From JANNNF01 sp040385825 (GTDB taxonomy: Bacteria > Pseudomonadota > Alphaproteobacteria > Rhodobacterales > Rhodobacteraceae), in NCBI GenBank assembly GCA_040385825.1, contig JAZKGQ010000018.1:75546-139545 (forward strand): a DNA stretch of 64,000 nucleotides, read 5' to 3'. Positions 40,471-49,353 of this stretch are shown here, piece after piece (the first letter of the stretch is position 1; every line of letters starts with the position of its first letter). Under the pieces are notes generated by a model that worked only from the letters and a program-made list of their open reading frames with translations, ran no database searches and was not told the origin of the DNA. The position numbers were made by a program, and so were the translations under genes.

Positions 40471-41240
40471 CCGATCAGGGTGCTGCGGGATTTCAGGGCG
40501 GCGAGCCAGCCTAAGCCTTGGGCCGTGCCTTTGGCGGGGCGGTATTCGGCGGCGATCCACAGGTCAGAGTGGTCGGCGTCGATCTGGTCGGACAGGGCAG
40601 GCAGGGAAAACCCGCCCCCCCCCGGTTCATGGCGCGCAGGAAAGCCTGCGATCTGGATATGGCCGGTGCGGTGACGGTGAGCCTCCCACACCGCGGTCGG
40701 GTCGCCGTGCAGGCGGGCGGCATGCCACAGGTCGAACTGCAACCCGATGCGGGGGGTGCCAAGATCATCGAGAATCCGCGCCGCCTGATCATAGTCGTTC
40801 AGGAAATAACCCGGCATGTCGTCGGGGTTCAGCGGTTCCAGCGTCAGGTGCTGATCCGGGGCCTGCGCCAGGGCCCAGCCCAGGTTTTCGGTATAGGTCG
40901 CCTCGGCCTGCGGGCCTTTGGCGACCCCCGCCATCACATGCAACCGCTGCGCGCCAAGCCGGGCGGCATAATCGGCGGCGCGCAGGAAGCCATCGCGAAA
41001 GCGGCCTTCCTCGCCCGGCACCGCCGCAAAGCCCCGGTCGCCCGCCGCCCAATCGCCGGGGGGGGTGTTGATCAGGGCAAGCGGCTGGCCTGCCAGCGCC
41101 TTTTCCCAATCGGCCATGGTATTGTCATAGGGGAACAGCACTTCCACCCCGTCAAACCCACAACGCGCCGCCCAGTCGGGGCGGTCGAGCATGGGGACTT
41201 CGGTGAACAGCAGGGTCAGGTTCGCGGCAAAACGGGGCAT
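40467..41240 (-). CDS. Hydroxypyruvate isomerase-family protein (TIM barrel)
   Basis: A 257-residue AP-endonuclease-2-like TIM barrel. Members interconvert hydroxypyruvate and tartronate semialdehyde (Hyi) or act on related sugars. Landmarks are the N-terminal FAANLTLLFTEVPMLDR, the barrel Glu in LTLEPLNPDDMPGYFL, the metal-site LQFDLWHAARLHGD and the late Glu in WIAAEYRP. The ATG lies directly after the stop of the DUF1285 gene (TGAATG), so the two form an operon. The stop codon is supplied by the GGATGGGC repeat. Assignment as Hyi is likely but not exclusive. Confidence 0.8.
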   Translation of the reverse strand: MPRFAANLTLLFTEVPMLDRPDWAARCGFDGVEVLFPYDNTMADWEKALAGQPLALINTPPGDWAAGDRGFAAVPGEEGRFRDGFLRAADYAARLGAQRLHVMAGVAKGPQAEATYTENLGWALAQAPDQHLTLEPLNPDDMPGYFLNDYDQAARILDDLGTPRIGLQFDLWHAARLHGDPTAVWEAHRHRTGHIQIAGFPARHEPGGGGFSLPALSDQIDADHSDLWIAAEYRPAKGTAQGLGWLAALKSRSTLIG

Positions 41241-41840
41241 TCAGGGCAATTCGGACGAGGGGATGATCGGGAAGAACACCCCCCCCGACCAAATTCCGAA
41301 CCACCCTTGCCCGCCATGGTCGGCATGGCAACCCAATTCGACCAGCCGGTAAAAGGATTTGCGGTCGATCAATGCCTCCAGCCCCGGACGGATCAGGATA
41401 TAGGGGGACGGCTCGCCCGTGGTGGCGTCGCGGGTGACGCGCAGGGGGTGGTCGGGGCCGGCGGTGGCCTCGTCTTCGGTTTTGGTCGTGAAATGAAGGG
41501 CTTGGGTCGGGCCGATCCCGGTAACGGTGAAATCGGTGGCCACCATCGGGGCGTCTTCGACCACGATCCCGACCTTTTCCACCGGGGTCACAAGGAAATA
41601 CTTGTCGCCCTCACGCCGCAGGATCGACGAGAACAGCTTGACCAGCCCCATCCGGCCAATCGGGGTGCCGTCGTGAAACCAGGTGCCATCGCGGGCGATG
41701 CGCATGTCGATGTCGCCGCAGAACGGCGGGTTCCACAGATGCACCGGGGGCGGGCCGCGCTTGGCCGCGGCCTGAACCGAGGCCATCACGTCTGATGCGG
41801 TTGGTTTCACGATCATTTGTCCCGGTTCCATTTTTGCCAT
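41241..41840 (-). CDS. DUF1285 protein
   Basis: A 199-residue protein of DUF1285, uncharacterised. The conserved core reads HLWNPPFCGDIDMRIARDG, then TPIGRMGLVKLFSSILRREGD, and YFLVTPVEKVGIVVEDAP. No signal peptide or transmembrane helix is evident. It is divergent from the MoxR operon (60 bp between start codons), an arrangement that could mean shared control. Confidence 0.85.
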   Translation of the reverse strand: MAKMEPGQMIVKPTASDVMASVQAAAKRGPPPVHLWNPPFCGDIDMRIARDGTWFHDGTPIGRMGLVKLFSSILRREGDKYFLVTPVEKVGIVVEDAPMVATDFTVTGIGPTQALHFTTKTEDEATAGPDHPLRVTRDATTGEPSPYILIRPGLEALIDRKSFYRLVELGCHADHGGQGWFGIWSGGVFFPIIPSSELP

Positions 41841-41900
41841 TTGTGCCCGGCGCGTTAGTTGGGTCTAATGGGATCATATAACCCCCGCCGGAGGATTGTC

Positions 41901-42905
41901 ATGTCTGATGCGACCGCGTTGATTGCCGAGATCGAAGCCCTGGGCGAAACCCTGGGCCGGGCCAAGGCCAGCATCAACCGGCGCTTCATCGGGCAGGACA
42001 AGGTGGTCGATCTGGTGCTGGCGTCGTTGCTGTGCGGGGGCCATGCGTTGCTGGTGGGGCTGCCGGGTCTGGGCAAGACGCGGCTGGTGGAAACGCTGTC
42101 CACCGTGATGGGGCTGCGCGGCAGCCGAATCCAGTTCACCCCCGATCTGATGCCTGCCGATATTCTGGGGTCCGAAGTGCTGGATACGGACGCGGCTGGC
42201 AACCGGGCGTTCCGCTTTATCGAAGGGCCGATCTTTTGCCAGTTGCTGATGGCGGATGAGATCAACCGTGCCTCCCCCCGGACGCAAAGCGCGCTGTTGC
42301 AGGCGATGCAGGAAAAGGTGGTGACGATCGGCGGCGCGCAGCGGCCTTTGGGGCGGCCGTTCCATGTGCTGGCAACCCAGAACCCGATCGAGCAGGAAGG
42401 GACGTATCCCCTGCCCGAGGCGCAGCTTGACCGGTTTCTGGTGCAGGTGGATGTGGACTATCCGACCCGCGCGACGGAACGCGACATCCTGATTGCCACC
42501 ACGGGCATCGAAGATGCGCAGGTGCATGCGGTGTTCACGGCGGAGGGTTTGCTGGCGGCGCAATCGGTGATCCGGCGGATGCCGGTGGGGGACGGGGTGG
42601 TCGAGGCGATCCTTGATCTTGTCCGCGCGTGCCGTCCCGGCGAGCCGGAGGGGCGCGCGTTGGAAGACAGCCTGTCCTGGGGGCCGGGGCCACGGGCGGC
42701 GCAGGCGCTGATGCTGACGGTGCGGGCGCGGGCGTTGCTGGACGGGCGGCTTGCGCCTTCGGTTGCCGATGTGGCGGCCCTGGCGCGGGCGGTGCTGGTG
42801 CACCGGATGTCGCTGTCCTTTGCCGCGCGGGCGCGGGGCGAGACGATGACGGGCATCATCGACCGGGTGGTGGGGCGCGTGCTGTCGATGCAGGCGGCTG
42901 CGTGA
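41901..42905 (+). CDS. MoxR-family AAA+ ATPase
   Basis: A 334-residue AAA+ chaperone-type ATPase. The Walker A is GLPGLGKT, the Walker B is LLMADEINRASPRTQSALLQAMQE, and the sensor-1 region is VLATQNPIEQEGTYPLPEAQLDRFL. MoxR ATPases usually remodel proteins with von Willebrand factor A partners. ATG 41901 with CGGAGGATTGTC upstream is preferred to the ORF start 14 codons earlier. The last codons overlap the next start (GTGA at 42902-42905). First gene of the four-gene operon. Confidence 0.93.
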   Translation: MSDATALIAEIEALGETLGRAKASINRRFIGQDKVVDLVLASLLCGGHALLVGLPGLGKTRLVETLSTVMGLRGSRIQFTPDLMPADILGSEVLDTDAAGNRAFRFIEGPIFCQLLMADEINRASPRTQSALLQAMQEKVVTIGGAQRPLGRPFHVLATQNPIEQEGTYPLPEAQLDRFLVQVDVDYPTRATERDILIATTGIEDAQVHAVFTAEGLLAAQSVIRRMPVGDGVVEAILDLVRACRPGEPEGRALEDSLSWGPGPRAAQALMLTVRARALLDGRLAPSVADVAALARAVLVHRMSLSFAARARGETMTGIIDRVVGRVLSMQAAA

Positions 42906-43774
42906 CGGGTGTTGCCCAGACTGACTTGCGGGCGCGGGCCGAGGCTCTGGGCCAGTCGCTGCCTGCGCTGCTGGCAGAGGCGGATATGCTGGCGTCGCAT
43001 GTGATGCTGGGCGAACATGGGCGGCGCAGGGCTGGCTTGGGCGATGAATTCTGGCAATACCGCCCGGCGCATGAGGGCGACAGTGCCCGGATGATCGACT
43101 GGCGCAGGTCTGCCCGCAGTGATGCGCATTTCGTGCAGACCCGCGAATGGCAGGCGGCGCAGTCGGTGACCTTGTGGGTGGACCCGTCCCGGTCGATGAG
43201 CTTCAGCGGCGACAAGGCGCGCGCGCCCAAGGCCGACCGCGCGCGGTTGCTGGCGCTGGCCCTGGCGGTGCTGCTGCTGCGCGGGGGGGAACGGGTGGGG
43301 CTGGCGGGCGGCGATCCGCCCCGGTCGGGCCGCGCGCAGATGCTGCGGCTGGCGGCGGGCTTGGGCGAGGATCTTGCCGATTACGCAGCGCCGGTGGCGG
43401 ATGGCATCGTGGCGCATGGCCGCGCGGTCTTCGTGTCGGATTTTCTGGGCGAACTGGGCGGGATCGAGGCTGCCCTGGCGCGGGCGTCGGATCGGGGCGC
43501 GCGGGGGGTGTTGCTGCAAGTGCTGGACCCGGCAGAGGAGGATTTTCCCTTCGACGGGCGCACGATCTTTGAATCGATGGGCGGCACCCTGCGGCATGAA
43601 ACCCTGCGGGCGGGGGAATTGCGGGACAAGTATCTGGCGCGGCTGGCGGAACGCAAAGGCAGGCTGGCGGGGCTGGCCCGCGCCGTGGGCTGGCAGTTCA
43701 GCACGCATCACACCGGGGGCGGGGCGCAGGCGGCGCTCTTGTGGGCCTACCGTGCGTTGGAAGGGGGGCGCTGA
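42902..43774 (+). CDS. DUF58 protein (vWA-like)
   Basis: A 290-residue DUF58 protein with a GTG start overlapping the MoxR stop. The DUF58 signature YRPAHEGDSARMIDWRRSAR is followed by a vWA-like fold starting VTLWVDPSRSMSF (metal-site pattern DPSRS). DUF58 proteins are regular partners of MoxR ATPases. The stop overlaps the start of the next gene (TGATG at 43772-43776). No transmembrane segment is seen, so it is likely cytoplasmic. Confidence 0.9.
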   Translation: MTGVAQTDLRARAEALGQSLPALLAEADMLASHVMLGEHGRRRAGLGDEFWQYRPAHEGDSARMIDWRRSARSDAHFVQTREWQAAQSVTLWVDPSRSMSFSGDKARAPKADRARLLALALAVLLLRGGERVGLAGGDPPRSGRAQMLRLAAGLGEDLADYAAPVADGIVAHGRAVFVSDFLGELGGIEAALARASDRGARGVLLQVLDPAEEDFPFDGRTIFESMGGTLRHETLRAGELRDKYLARLAERKGRLAGLARAVGWQFSTHHTGGGAQAALLWAYRALEGGR

Positions 43775-46551
43775 TGTTCATGCTTGGCCCTGTCGGGTTT
43801 GCGCTGCCATGGTTGCTGGTGGGGCTGGCGGCCCTGCCCGTGCTGTGGTGGGTGCTGCGCGCCGTGCCCCCGGCGCCCATCCGGCGGCGGTTTCCGGGGG
43901 TGGCGCTGTTGCTGGGCCTGACCGATGATCAGGCCGAGACGGACAAGACCCCGTGGTGGCTGCTGGCCCTGCGGATGCTGGCGATCGGCGCGGCGATCGT
44001 GGCCTTTGCAGGCCCGGTGCTGAACCCCGCGCCGCAGGTGGCGGGGGCGGACCGGCTGTTGATCCTGATCGACGGCACCTGGGCCGACGCCCGCGACTGG
44101 CCGCGCCGGGTGGAAAAGGCGGTGGCTCTGGTCGAGGAGGCAGGCCGTGCGGGCCGTCCGGTGGCGGTGGTGCGGCTGACCGATGCGCCGACGGCGATTG
44201 GGTTTCAGACCGGCGAGGCCGAGGCGGGCCGGGTGGCCGCGTTGCAGCCCGCGGCTTGGGCACCGGGGGACATGGCGGCATGGGGCGCGGCGCTGCCTGC
44301 CGAGGCGTTTGACAGTTACTGGCTGTCGGACGGGCTGGATCATCCGGGGCGGGCAGGTCTGATGGCGGAACTGGCCGCAAGGGGCCGGGTGACGGTGTTC
44401 CAATCCCCGCGCCCGGTGCTGGCCCTGCGTCCTGCGGTGTTTGCCGAAGGGGCGGTGCAGATTGCCGCCGCCCGGTTGCCGGGGGGGGATGCCGCGCAGG
44501 TCGAGGTGATCGCCCGTGGCCCCGACCCTGCCGGGATCGACCGCGAGTTGGCGCGGCTGCCGCTGAGTTTTGCGGCGGGTGACGCCGACGCCAAGGGCGC
44601 GCTGACCCTGCCGCCCGAATTGCGCAACCGGATCACCCGGTTTGAAATCGCGGGCATCCGGTCGGCGGGCGCGGTCAGCCTGACCGATGACAGCCTGAAG
44701 CGCCGCAAGGTGGCGATCATCGGCGGCGGGCCGGATCAGGAAGGGCTGCAACTGCTGTCGCCCACTCATTATCTGCGGCAGGCGCTGGCCCCGGTGGCCG
44801 ATCTGATCGACGGCGGGCTGGAGGATGTGTTGCAGGCCAACCCCGATGTGGTGATCCTGGCCGATGTGGCGCGGCTGACACAGGCCGAGACGGACGCGAC
44901 GCTGGACTGGCTGGACGAAGGCGGGCTGCTGCTGCGCTTTGCCGGGCCACGTCTGGCGGCATCCGACATCAGCCGGTCGGCCGAAGACCCGCTGCTGCCG
45001 GTGCGCCTGCGCGAAGGCGGCCGCACGGTCGGCGGCGCGATGAGCTGGGGCGAGCCGAAGGCGCTGGCGCCGTTTCCCGAAACCTCGCCCTTCTTCGGGC
45101 TGGTGGCACCGGCGGATGTGACAGTGACAGCCCAGGTTCTGGCGCAGCCCGACCCCGAGCTTGGCGCGCGCACCATTGCCGCGCTGGCCGATGGCACGCC
45201 TCTGGTCACGCGCAAGGCGGTCGGGGCGGGGCAGGTGGTGCTGGTGCATGTGACGGCGAATGCGGAATGGTCGTCGCTGCCGCTGTCGGGCCTGTTCGTG
45301 CAGATGCTGGAACGGCTGGCGGTGTCCACCCGCCCTGCGCTGCCCGAGGCGGCGGACCTGGCGGGGCAGGTCTGGGTGCCCGAAACAGTGCTGGATGCCT
45401 ACGGTCAGGCGGTGGATGCGGGCGAAATGGCAGGGGTCGAAGGCGCGGCCTTGGCGCAGGCGATGCGGGCAGGACCAGCGCCTGCGCTGCCACCGGGCCT
45501 CTATGCCGGGGCGGACCGGCGGGTGGCGCTGAACGTGATCGGCGCGGATACCGTGCTTGCGGCGGCGGTCTGGCCTGCGGGCACGGTGATCGAAGGGGTG
45601 GAGGCCCCCCGCGAACAGGCACTGAAAGGGGCTGTGCTGACCGTGGCGCTGGCCGCGCTGCTGGTGGATGTTCTGGCGGCCCTGTGGGTTGCGGGGCGGT
45701 TGTCGGGCCTGCTGCGCCGCGCCGCGATCGTGGCGGTGGCTGTGCTTGCGATGCAGGGCGACGCGCGGGCGCAGACAGAGGGCGCGCAGGCCGATGATGC
45801 CTTTGCCCTGCGCGCGACCTCGGCGGTCGTGCTGGCCCATGTGCTGACCGGGAATGCACAGGTGGATGACGTGGCCCGTGCCGGGTTGCAGGGGCTGGGC
45901 GACCGGTTGTGGGAACGCACCTCGATCGAACCTGCCGCGCCCATCGGGGTGGACATCGAGCGCGATGAACTGGCGTTCTTTCCGTTCTTGTACTGGCCGG
46001 TGACGCCGGATCAACCCCTGCCATCGGCCGCAGCCTACAGCCGTCTGAACGCCTATCTGCGCACCGGCGGGATGATCCTGTTTGACACCCGCGACGGCGA
46101 TGTGGCGGGTCTGGGCGGGGCCACGCCCGAAGCGCAGGCCTTGCAGAAGATCGCGGCCGGCCTCGACATTCCGCCGCTGGAACCCATCCCGGCCGACCAT
46201 GTGCTGACCCGCAGTTTCTATCTGTTGCAGGATTTTCCGGGCCGTCACACCCAAGGCACGCTCTGGGTCGAGGCCGCCCCCCCCGATGCGGTTCAGGTCG
46301 AGGGCATGCCCTTCCGCAACCTGAACGATGGGGTTACGCCGGTGGTGATCGGCGGCAACGACTGGGCCTCGGCCTGGGCGGTGGATGATCGTGGCGGCTG
46401 GCTGCTGCCGGTGGGGCGCGGTTTTGCCGGCGAGAGGCAAAGGGAAATCGCCTACAGGTTCGGCATCAACATCGTCATGCATGTGCTGACGGGCAATTAC
46501 AAATCGGATCAGGTGCATGTCCCCGCCCTGCTGGAAAGGCTGGGGCAATGA
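43774..46551 (+). CDS. Large membrane protein: BatA-type N-terminus, DUF4159 C-terminus
   Basis: A 925-residue protein. The N-terminal ~90 residues with two transmembrane helices match the aerotolerance regulator (BatA) N-terminus (PWLLVGLAALPVLWWVLRAVPP). A long vWA-like/periplasmic region follows (ADRLLILIDGTWADARDW; SYWLSDGLDHPG). Two further transmembrane helices lie near 630-680. The C-terminal ~230 residues match DUF4159 (ELAFFPFLYWPVT, GGMILFDTRDGD, HVLTRSFYLL, GRGFAGERQREIAYRFGINIV... cut). It would sit in the inner membrane. The stop overlaps the next ATG (ATGA). Its function is unknown. Confidence 0.87.
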   Translation: MFMLGPVGFALPWLLVGLAALPVLWWVLRAVPPAPIRRRFPGVALLLGLTDDQAETDKTPWWLLALRMLAIGAAIVAFAGPVLNPAPQVAGADRLLILIDGTWADARDWPRRVEKAVALVEEAGRAGRPVAVVRLTDAPTAIGFQTGEAEAGRVAALQPAAWAPGDMAAWGAALPAEAFDSYWLSDGLDHPGRAGLMAELAARGRVTVFQSPRPVLALRPAVFAEGAVQIAAARLPGGDAAQVEVIARGPDPAGIDRELARLPLSFAAGDADAKGALTLPPELRNRITRFEIAGIRSAGAVSLTDDSLKRRKVAIIGGGPDQEGLQLLSPTHYLRQALAPVADLIDGGLEDVLQANPDVVILADVARLTQAETDATLDWLDEGGLLLRFAGPRLAASDISRSAEDPLLPVRLREGGRTVGGAMSWGEPKALAPFPETSPFFGLVAPADVTVTAQVLAQPDPELGARTIAALADGTPLVTRKAVGAGQVVLVHVTANAEWSSLPLSGLFVQMLERLAVSTRPALPEAADLAGQVWVPETVLDAYGQAVDAGEMAGVEGAALAQAMRAGPAPALPPGLYAGADRRVALNVIGADTVLAAAVWPAGTVIEGVEAPREQALKGAVLTVALAALLVDVLAALWVAGRLSGLLRRAAIVAVAVLAMQGDARAQTEGAQADDAFALRATSAVVLAHVLTGNAQVDDVARAGLQGLGDRLWERTSIEPAAPIGVDIERDELAFFPFLYWPVTPDQPLPSAAAYSRLNAYLRTGGMILFDTRDGDVAGLGGATPEAQALQKIAAGLDIPPLEPIPADHVLTRSFYLLQDFPGRHTQGTLWVEAAPPDAVQVEGMPFRNLNDGVTPVVIGGNDWASAWAVDDRGGWLLPVGRGFAGERQREIAYRFGINIVMHVLTGNYKSDQVHVPALLERLGQ

Positions 46552-48620
46552 TACAGTCCGTGGTGTTCGACCCGCTGGTGCCGGTCTGGCTGATCCTGGG
46601 GATGGCGGCGCTGGCCGTGGGCCTGCTGGCCCTGGCGGTCTGGCGCGGATTGCCCGGCTGGGCGCTGCGGGCGGCGGCGGCGGTTGTGGTGCTGGTGGCC
46701 CTGGCCAACCCCGCGCTGCAAGAGGAAGACCGCGCGCCCCTGACCGACATCATCCTGCTGGTGGTGGACGAAAGCGCCAGTCAGGGCCTGTCGGACCGTG
46801 CCGCGCAGACCGAGGCGGCGGTGGCGGCGGTGCAGGCCGAAGTGGCGGCCTTGCCGAACACGGAATTGCGCATCTCGCGGCTGACCGACGGGGCCGAGGA
46901 TGCGGGCACGCTGGCGATGACCGCCCTGGCCCAGGCTTTGGCCGAGGAACCCCGCGCGCGGGTGGCCGGGGCAATCCTGATCACCGACGGGCAGGTGCAT
47001 GATCTGGGGCTGGCCCCGGCGCTGCCCGCGCCGCTGCATGTGCTGCTGACCGGGCGCAAGCCCGACTGGGACCGCAGGCTGGTGGTCAGGAACGCCCCCG
47101 CTTTTGCGATTCTGGGCGAGGAATTCATGCTGAGCCTGCGGATCGAGGATGAAGGCGCCGCCCCCGGCGATACCAGTACGCAACTGACGATCACGGTCGA
47201 TGACGAGGCACCGCAGACCTATACCGTGCCGATCGGCACCGATCTGGACCTGCCCGTCACCCTGCCGCATGGTGGCATGAACGTGCTGCAATTCAGCGTG
47301 GCCATGGGAAATGGCGAATTGACCGACCGCAACAATGCGGCGGTGGTGCAGGTCAACGGCGTGCGTGACCGACTGCGGGTGCTGCTGGTGTCGGGCGAAC
47401 CCCATGCCGGCGAACGGGTCTGGCGCAATCTGCTGAAATCGGATGCGAGCGTCGATCTGGTGCATTTCACCATCCTGCGCCCGCCCGAAAAGCAGGACGG
47501 CATCCCGGTGGATGAGCTGAGCCTGATCGCCTTTCCCACGCGCGAGCTGTTCGTGGAAAAGATCGACGAGTTCGACCTGATCATCTTTGACCGCTACCGG
47601 ATGCGGGGCATCCTGCCGATGTCCTATCTGCAGAACGTGGCCGATTATGTGCGCCGGGGTGGCACTGTGCTGGTGGCCGCCGGGCCGGAGTTTGGCGCGG
47701 TGGACAGTCTTTATCGCTCGCCGTTGGCCGATGTGCTGCCGGTGGCCCCGACAGCGCAGGTGATCGAACAGGGCTATCGTCCGGCGCTGACCGATCTGGG
47801 CCGCAAGCATCCGGTGACCGAAGGGCTGGAGGCGCTGGCCCCCGAGGGCGGCTGGGGCCGCTGGTTCCGGCTGACGGAGGTAAAGCAGACGGCGGGGCAG
47901 GTGGTGATGTCGGGACCGGGGGACAGGCCGCTGCTGGTGCTGAACCGGGTTGATGAGGGCCGGGTGGCGGTGCTGGCCTCCGATCAGATGTGGCTCTGGG
48001 GGCGCGGCTATGAAGGCGGCGGGCCGCAGTTGGAACTGCTGCGGCGGCTGGCGCACTGGATGCTTAAGGAACCGGAACTGGAGGAAGAGGCCCTGACCGC
48101 CACCGCCAAGGGGCAGGTGCTGACCATCACAAGGCGGTCGATTGCGGCCGATGCGCCGGGGCCGCTGAGCATCACCGGGCCGGATGGCGCGGTGGTGGAA
48201 CTGCCGATGCCGGAAGTGGCGCCCGGCAAGTTTGAACTGGATTGGACGGCGCCCGGCATGGGCCTTTACCGTCTGGCGCAGGGCGAACTGACGCGGGTGA
48301 TTGCGGTCGGGCCATCCTCACCGCGTGAATTTGAGGCGACGATTGCGACGGGCGATCTGCTGTCCCCGGTGGTGGCCCCCACACAGGGCGGCCTCTTGCG
48401 GCTGGAGGACGGCACGCCGGACATTCGCGCGGTAAGTGCGGGGCGTCCGGCCTCGGGGCGCGGCTGGATCGGGGTCACCCCGCGCGAGGCTTATGCCACG
48501 CAGGATGTGCGGGTGGCGGCACTGTTGCCGGGCTGGGCCTATCTTCTGCTGGCGGCAGGTCTGGCGATTGCGGCCTGGGTGCTGGAAGGGCGACGCGGAT
48601 CATCGCGCCGCCCCGTTTGA
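46548..48620 (+). CDS. Membrane vWA-like protein, last gene of the MoxR operon
   Basis: A 690-residue membrane protein. Two N-terminal helices (about 10-28 and 36-54) precede a vWA-like domain with a metal site DESAS in LLVVDESASQGLS. A glutamine amidotransferase-like segment follows (FDLIIFDRYRMRGILP, GGTVLVAAGPEF). A C-terminal helix (about 660-680) ends in an Arg-rich cytoplasmic tail. The start overlaps the preceding stop by 4 bp. Together with MoxR, DUF58 and DUF4159 it forms an operon of unknown function found in many alphaproteobacteria. Confidence 0.85.
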   Translation: MIQSVVFDPLVPVWLILGMAALAVGLLALAVWRGLPGWALRAAAAVVVLVALANPALQEEDRAPLTDIILLVVDESASQGLSDRAAQTEAAVAAVQAEVAALPNTELRISRLTDGAEDAGTLAMTALAQALAEEPRARVAGAILITDGQVHDLGLAPALPAPLHVLLTGRKPDWDRRLVVRNAPAFAILGEEFMLSLRIEDEGAAPGDTSTQLTITVDDEAPQTYTVPIGTDLDLPVTLPHGGMNVLQFSVAMGNGELTDRNNAAVVQVNGVRDRLRVLLVSGEPHAGERVWRNLLKSDASVDLVHFTILRPPEKQDGIPVDELSLIAFPTRELFVEKIDEFDLIIFDRYRMRGILPMSYLQNVADYVRRGGTVLVAAGPEFGAVDSLYRSPLADVLPVAPTAQVIEQGYRPALTDLGRKHPVTEGLEALAPEGGWGRWFRLTEVKQTAGQVVMSGPGDRPLLVLNRVDEGRVAVLASDQMWLWGRGYEGGGPQLELLRRLAHWMLKEPELEEEALTATAKGQVLTITRRSIAADAPGPLSITGPDGAVVELPMPEVAPGKFELDWTAPGMGLYRLAQGELTRVIAVGPSSPREFEATIATGDLLSPVVAPTQGGLLRLEDGTPDIRAVSAGRPASGRGWIGVTPREAYATQDVRVAALLPGWAYLLLAAGLAIAAWVLEGRRGSSRRPV

Positions 48621-48637
48621 TCAGGCCCCCAGTTTGA

Positions 48638-49162
48638 TCACGCCATGGCGGGTTTGGCGGCAATCGCCTTGCCGATGCTTTCCGACGCATAGCCGAACAC
48701 CGCGCCCATGATCATCGACACCGACACGTTGATCCAGGGGTTGTCGATCAGCGACACCGCGGTCAGGCTTTCCAGCTTGCCTGCCAGCAGCGCATAGGCC
48801 GCGACACAGCCAAAGCCGTAGACCGAGGACGGGATCTGCGCCAGCGCAGGCAGGTTGGCCGCAAGCACGATGACCGCCGCCCCGATGCCCACACAGAGGC
48901 CCGCCGCCAGCGGCAGACCCAAAGACCCGGCAAAGGATGTGGTGCCGATCAGCGCCAGCAACCCGATCAGGCCGCCGAACAGATGGGCGGGCAGGTTTCT
49001 GGTCAGCGACCCGGTGCCACCGCCCGAATGGTAGAACGCAGCCCAGGCGATGAACGCGGCCCAGATCTGCAGGCCAAGGCCCGCTGCGGGCCCGACGAAC
49101 AGAAACGTGGCGACGCCGCCCAGAACACCGATGGAAATTGCAAGTGCGGTCAGAATTGGCAT
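48638..49162 (-). CDS. DUF1097 membrane protein
   Basis: A 174-residue protein with about five transmembrane helices (MPILTALAISIGVLGGVATF start; later GLIGLLALIGTTSFAG and ALAQIPSSVYGFGCVAAYALL). It matches DUF1097 (YcdZ-like), function unknown. The ATG at 49162 has GAGGGAGCC in front; the longer ORF upstream is Pro-rich and not membrane-like. It is convergent with the VWA gene, 17 bp away. Confidence 0.82.
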   Translation of the reverse strand: MPILTALAISIGVLGGVATFLFVGPAAGLGLQIWAAFIAWAAFYHSGGGTGSLTRNLPAHLFGGLIGLLALIGTTSFAGSLGLPLAAGLCVGIGAAVIVLAANLPALAQIPSSVYGFGCVAAYALLAGKLESLTAVSLIDNPWINVSVSMIMGAVFGYASESIGKAIAAKPAMA

Positions 49163-49353
49163 GAGGCTCCCTCTCTCTTGTTGCGCTGTTGGTTGTGCCA
49201 GCGGGCAAGCCTTTTCCGGCCCACCAGGCGCGGGGCATGGCGGTGGCGGGATCAGGGGTCCGATGGTCGCAGGCAGGGTGCGCGAGGTTTGGGGGGCCGT
49301 CCATACGACCTTGGCACGGTCGCAGATGCAGGTGCGGCACTGGGCGGCCGGCG

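Noticed and set aside
43747..46548. Very long open frame on the minus strand (933 codons)
   Set aside because: It is the antisense shadow of the DUF4159 gene. Its translation is His/Arg/Gln-rich without domains, as usual opposite GC-rich genes.
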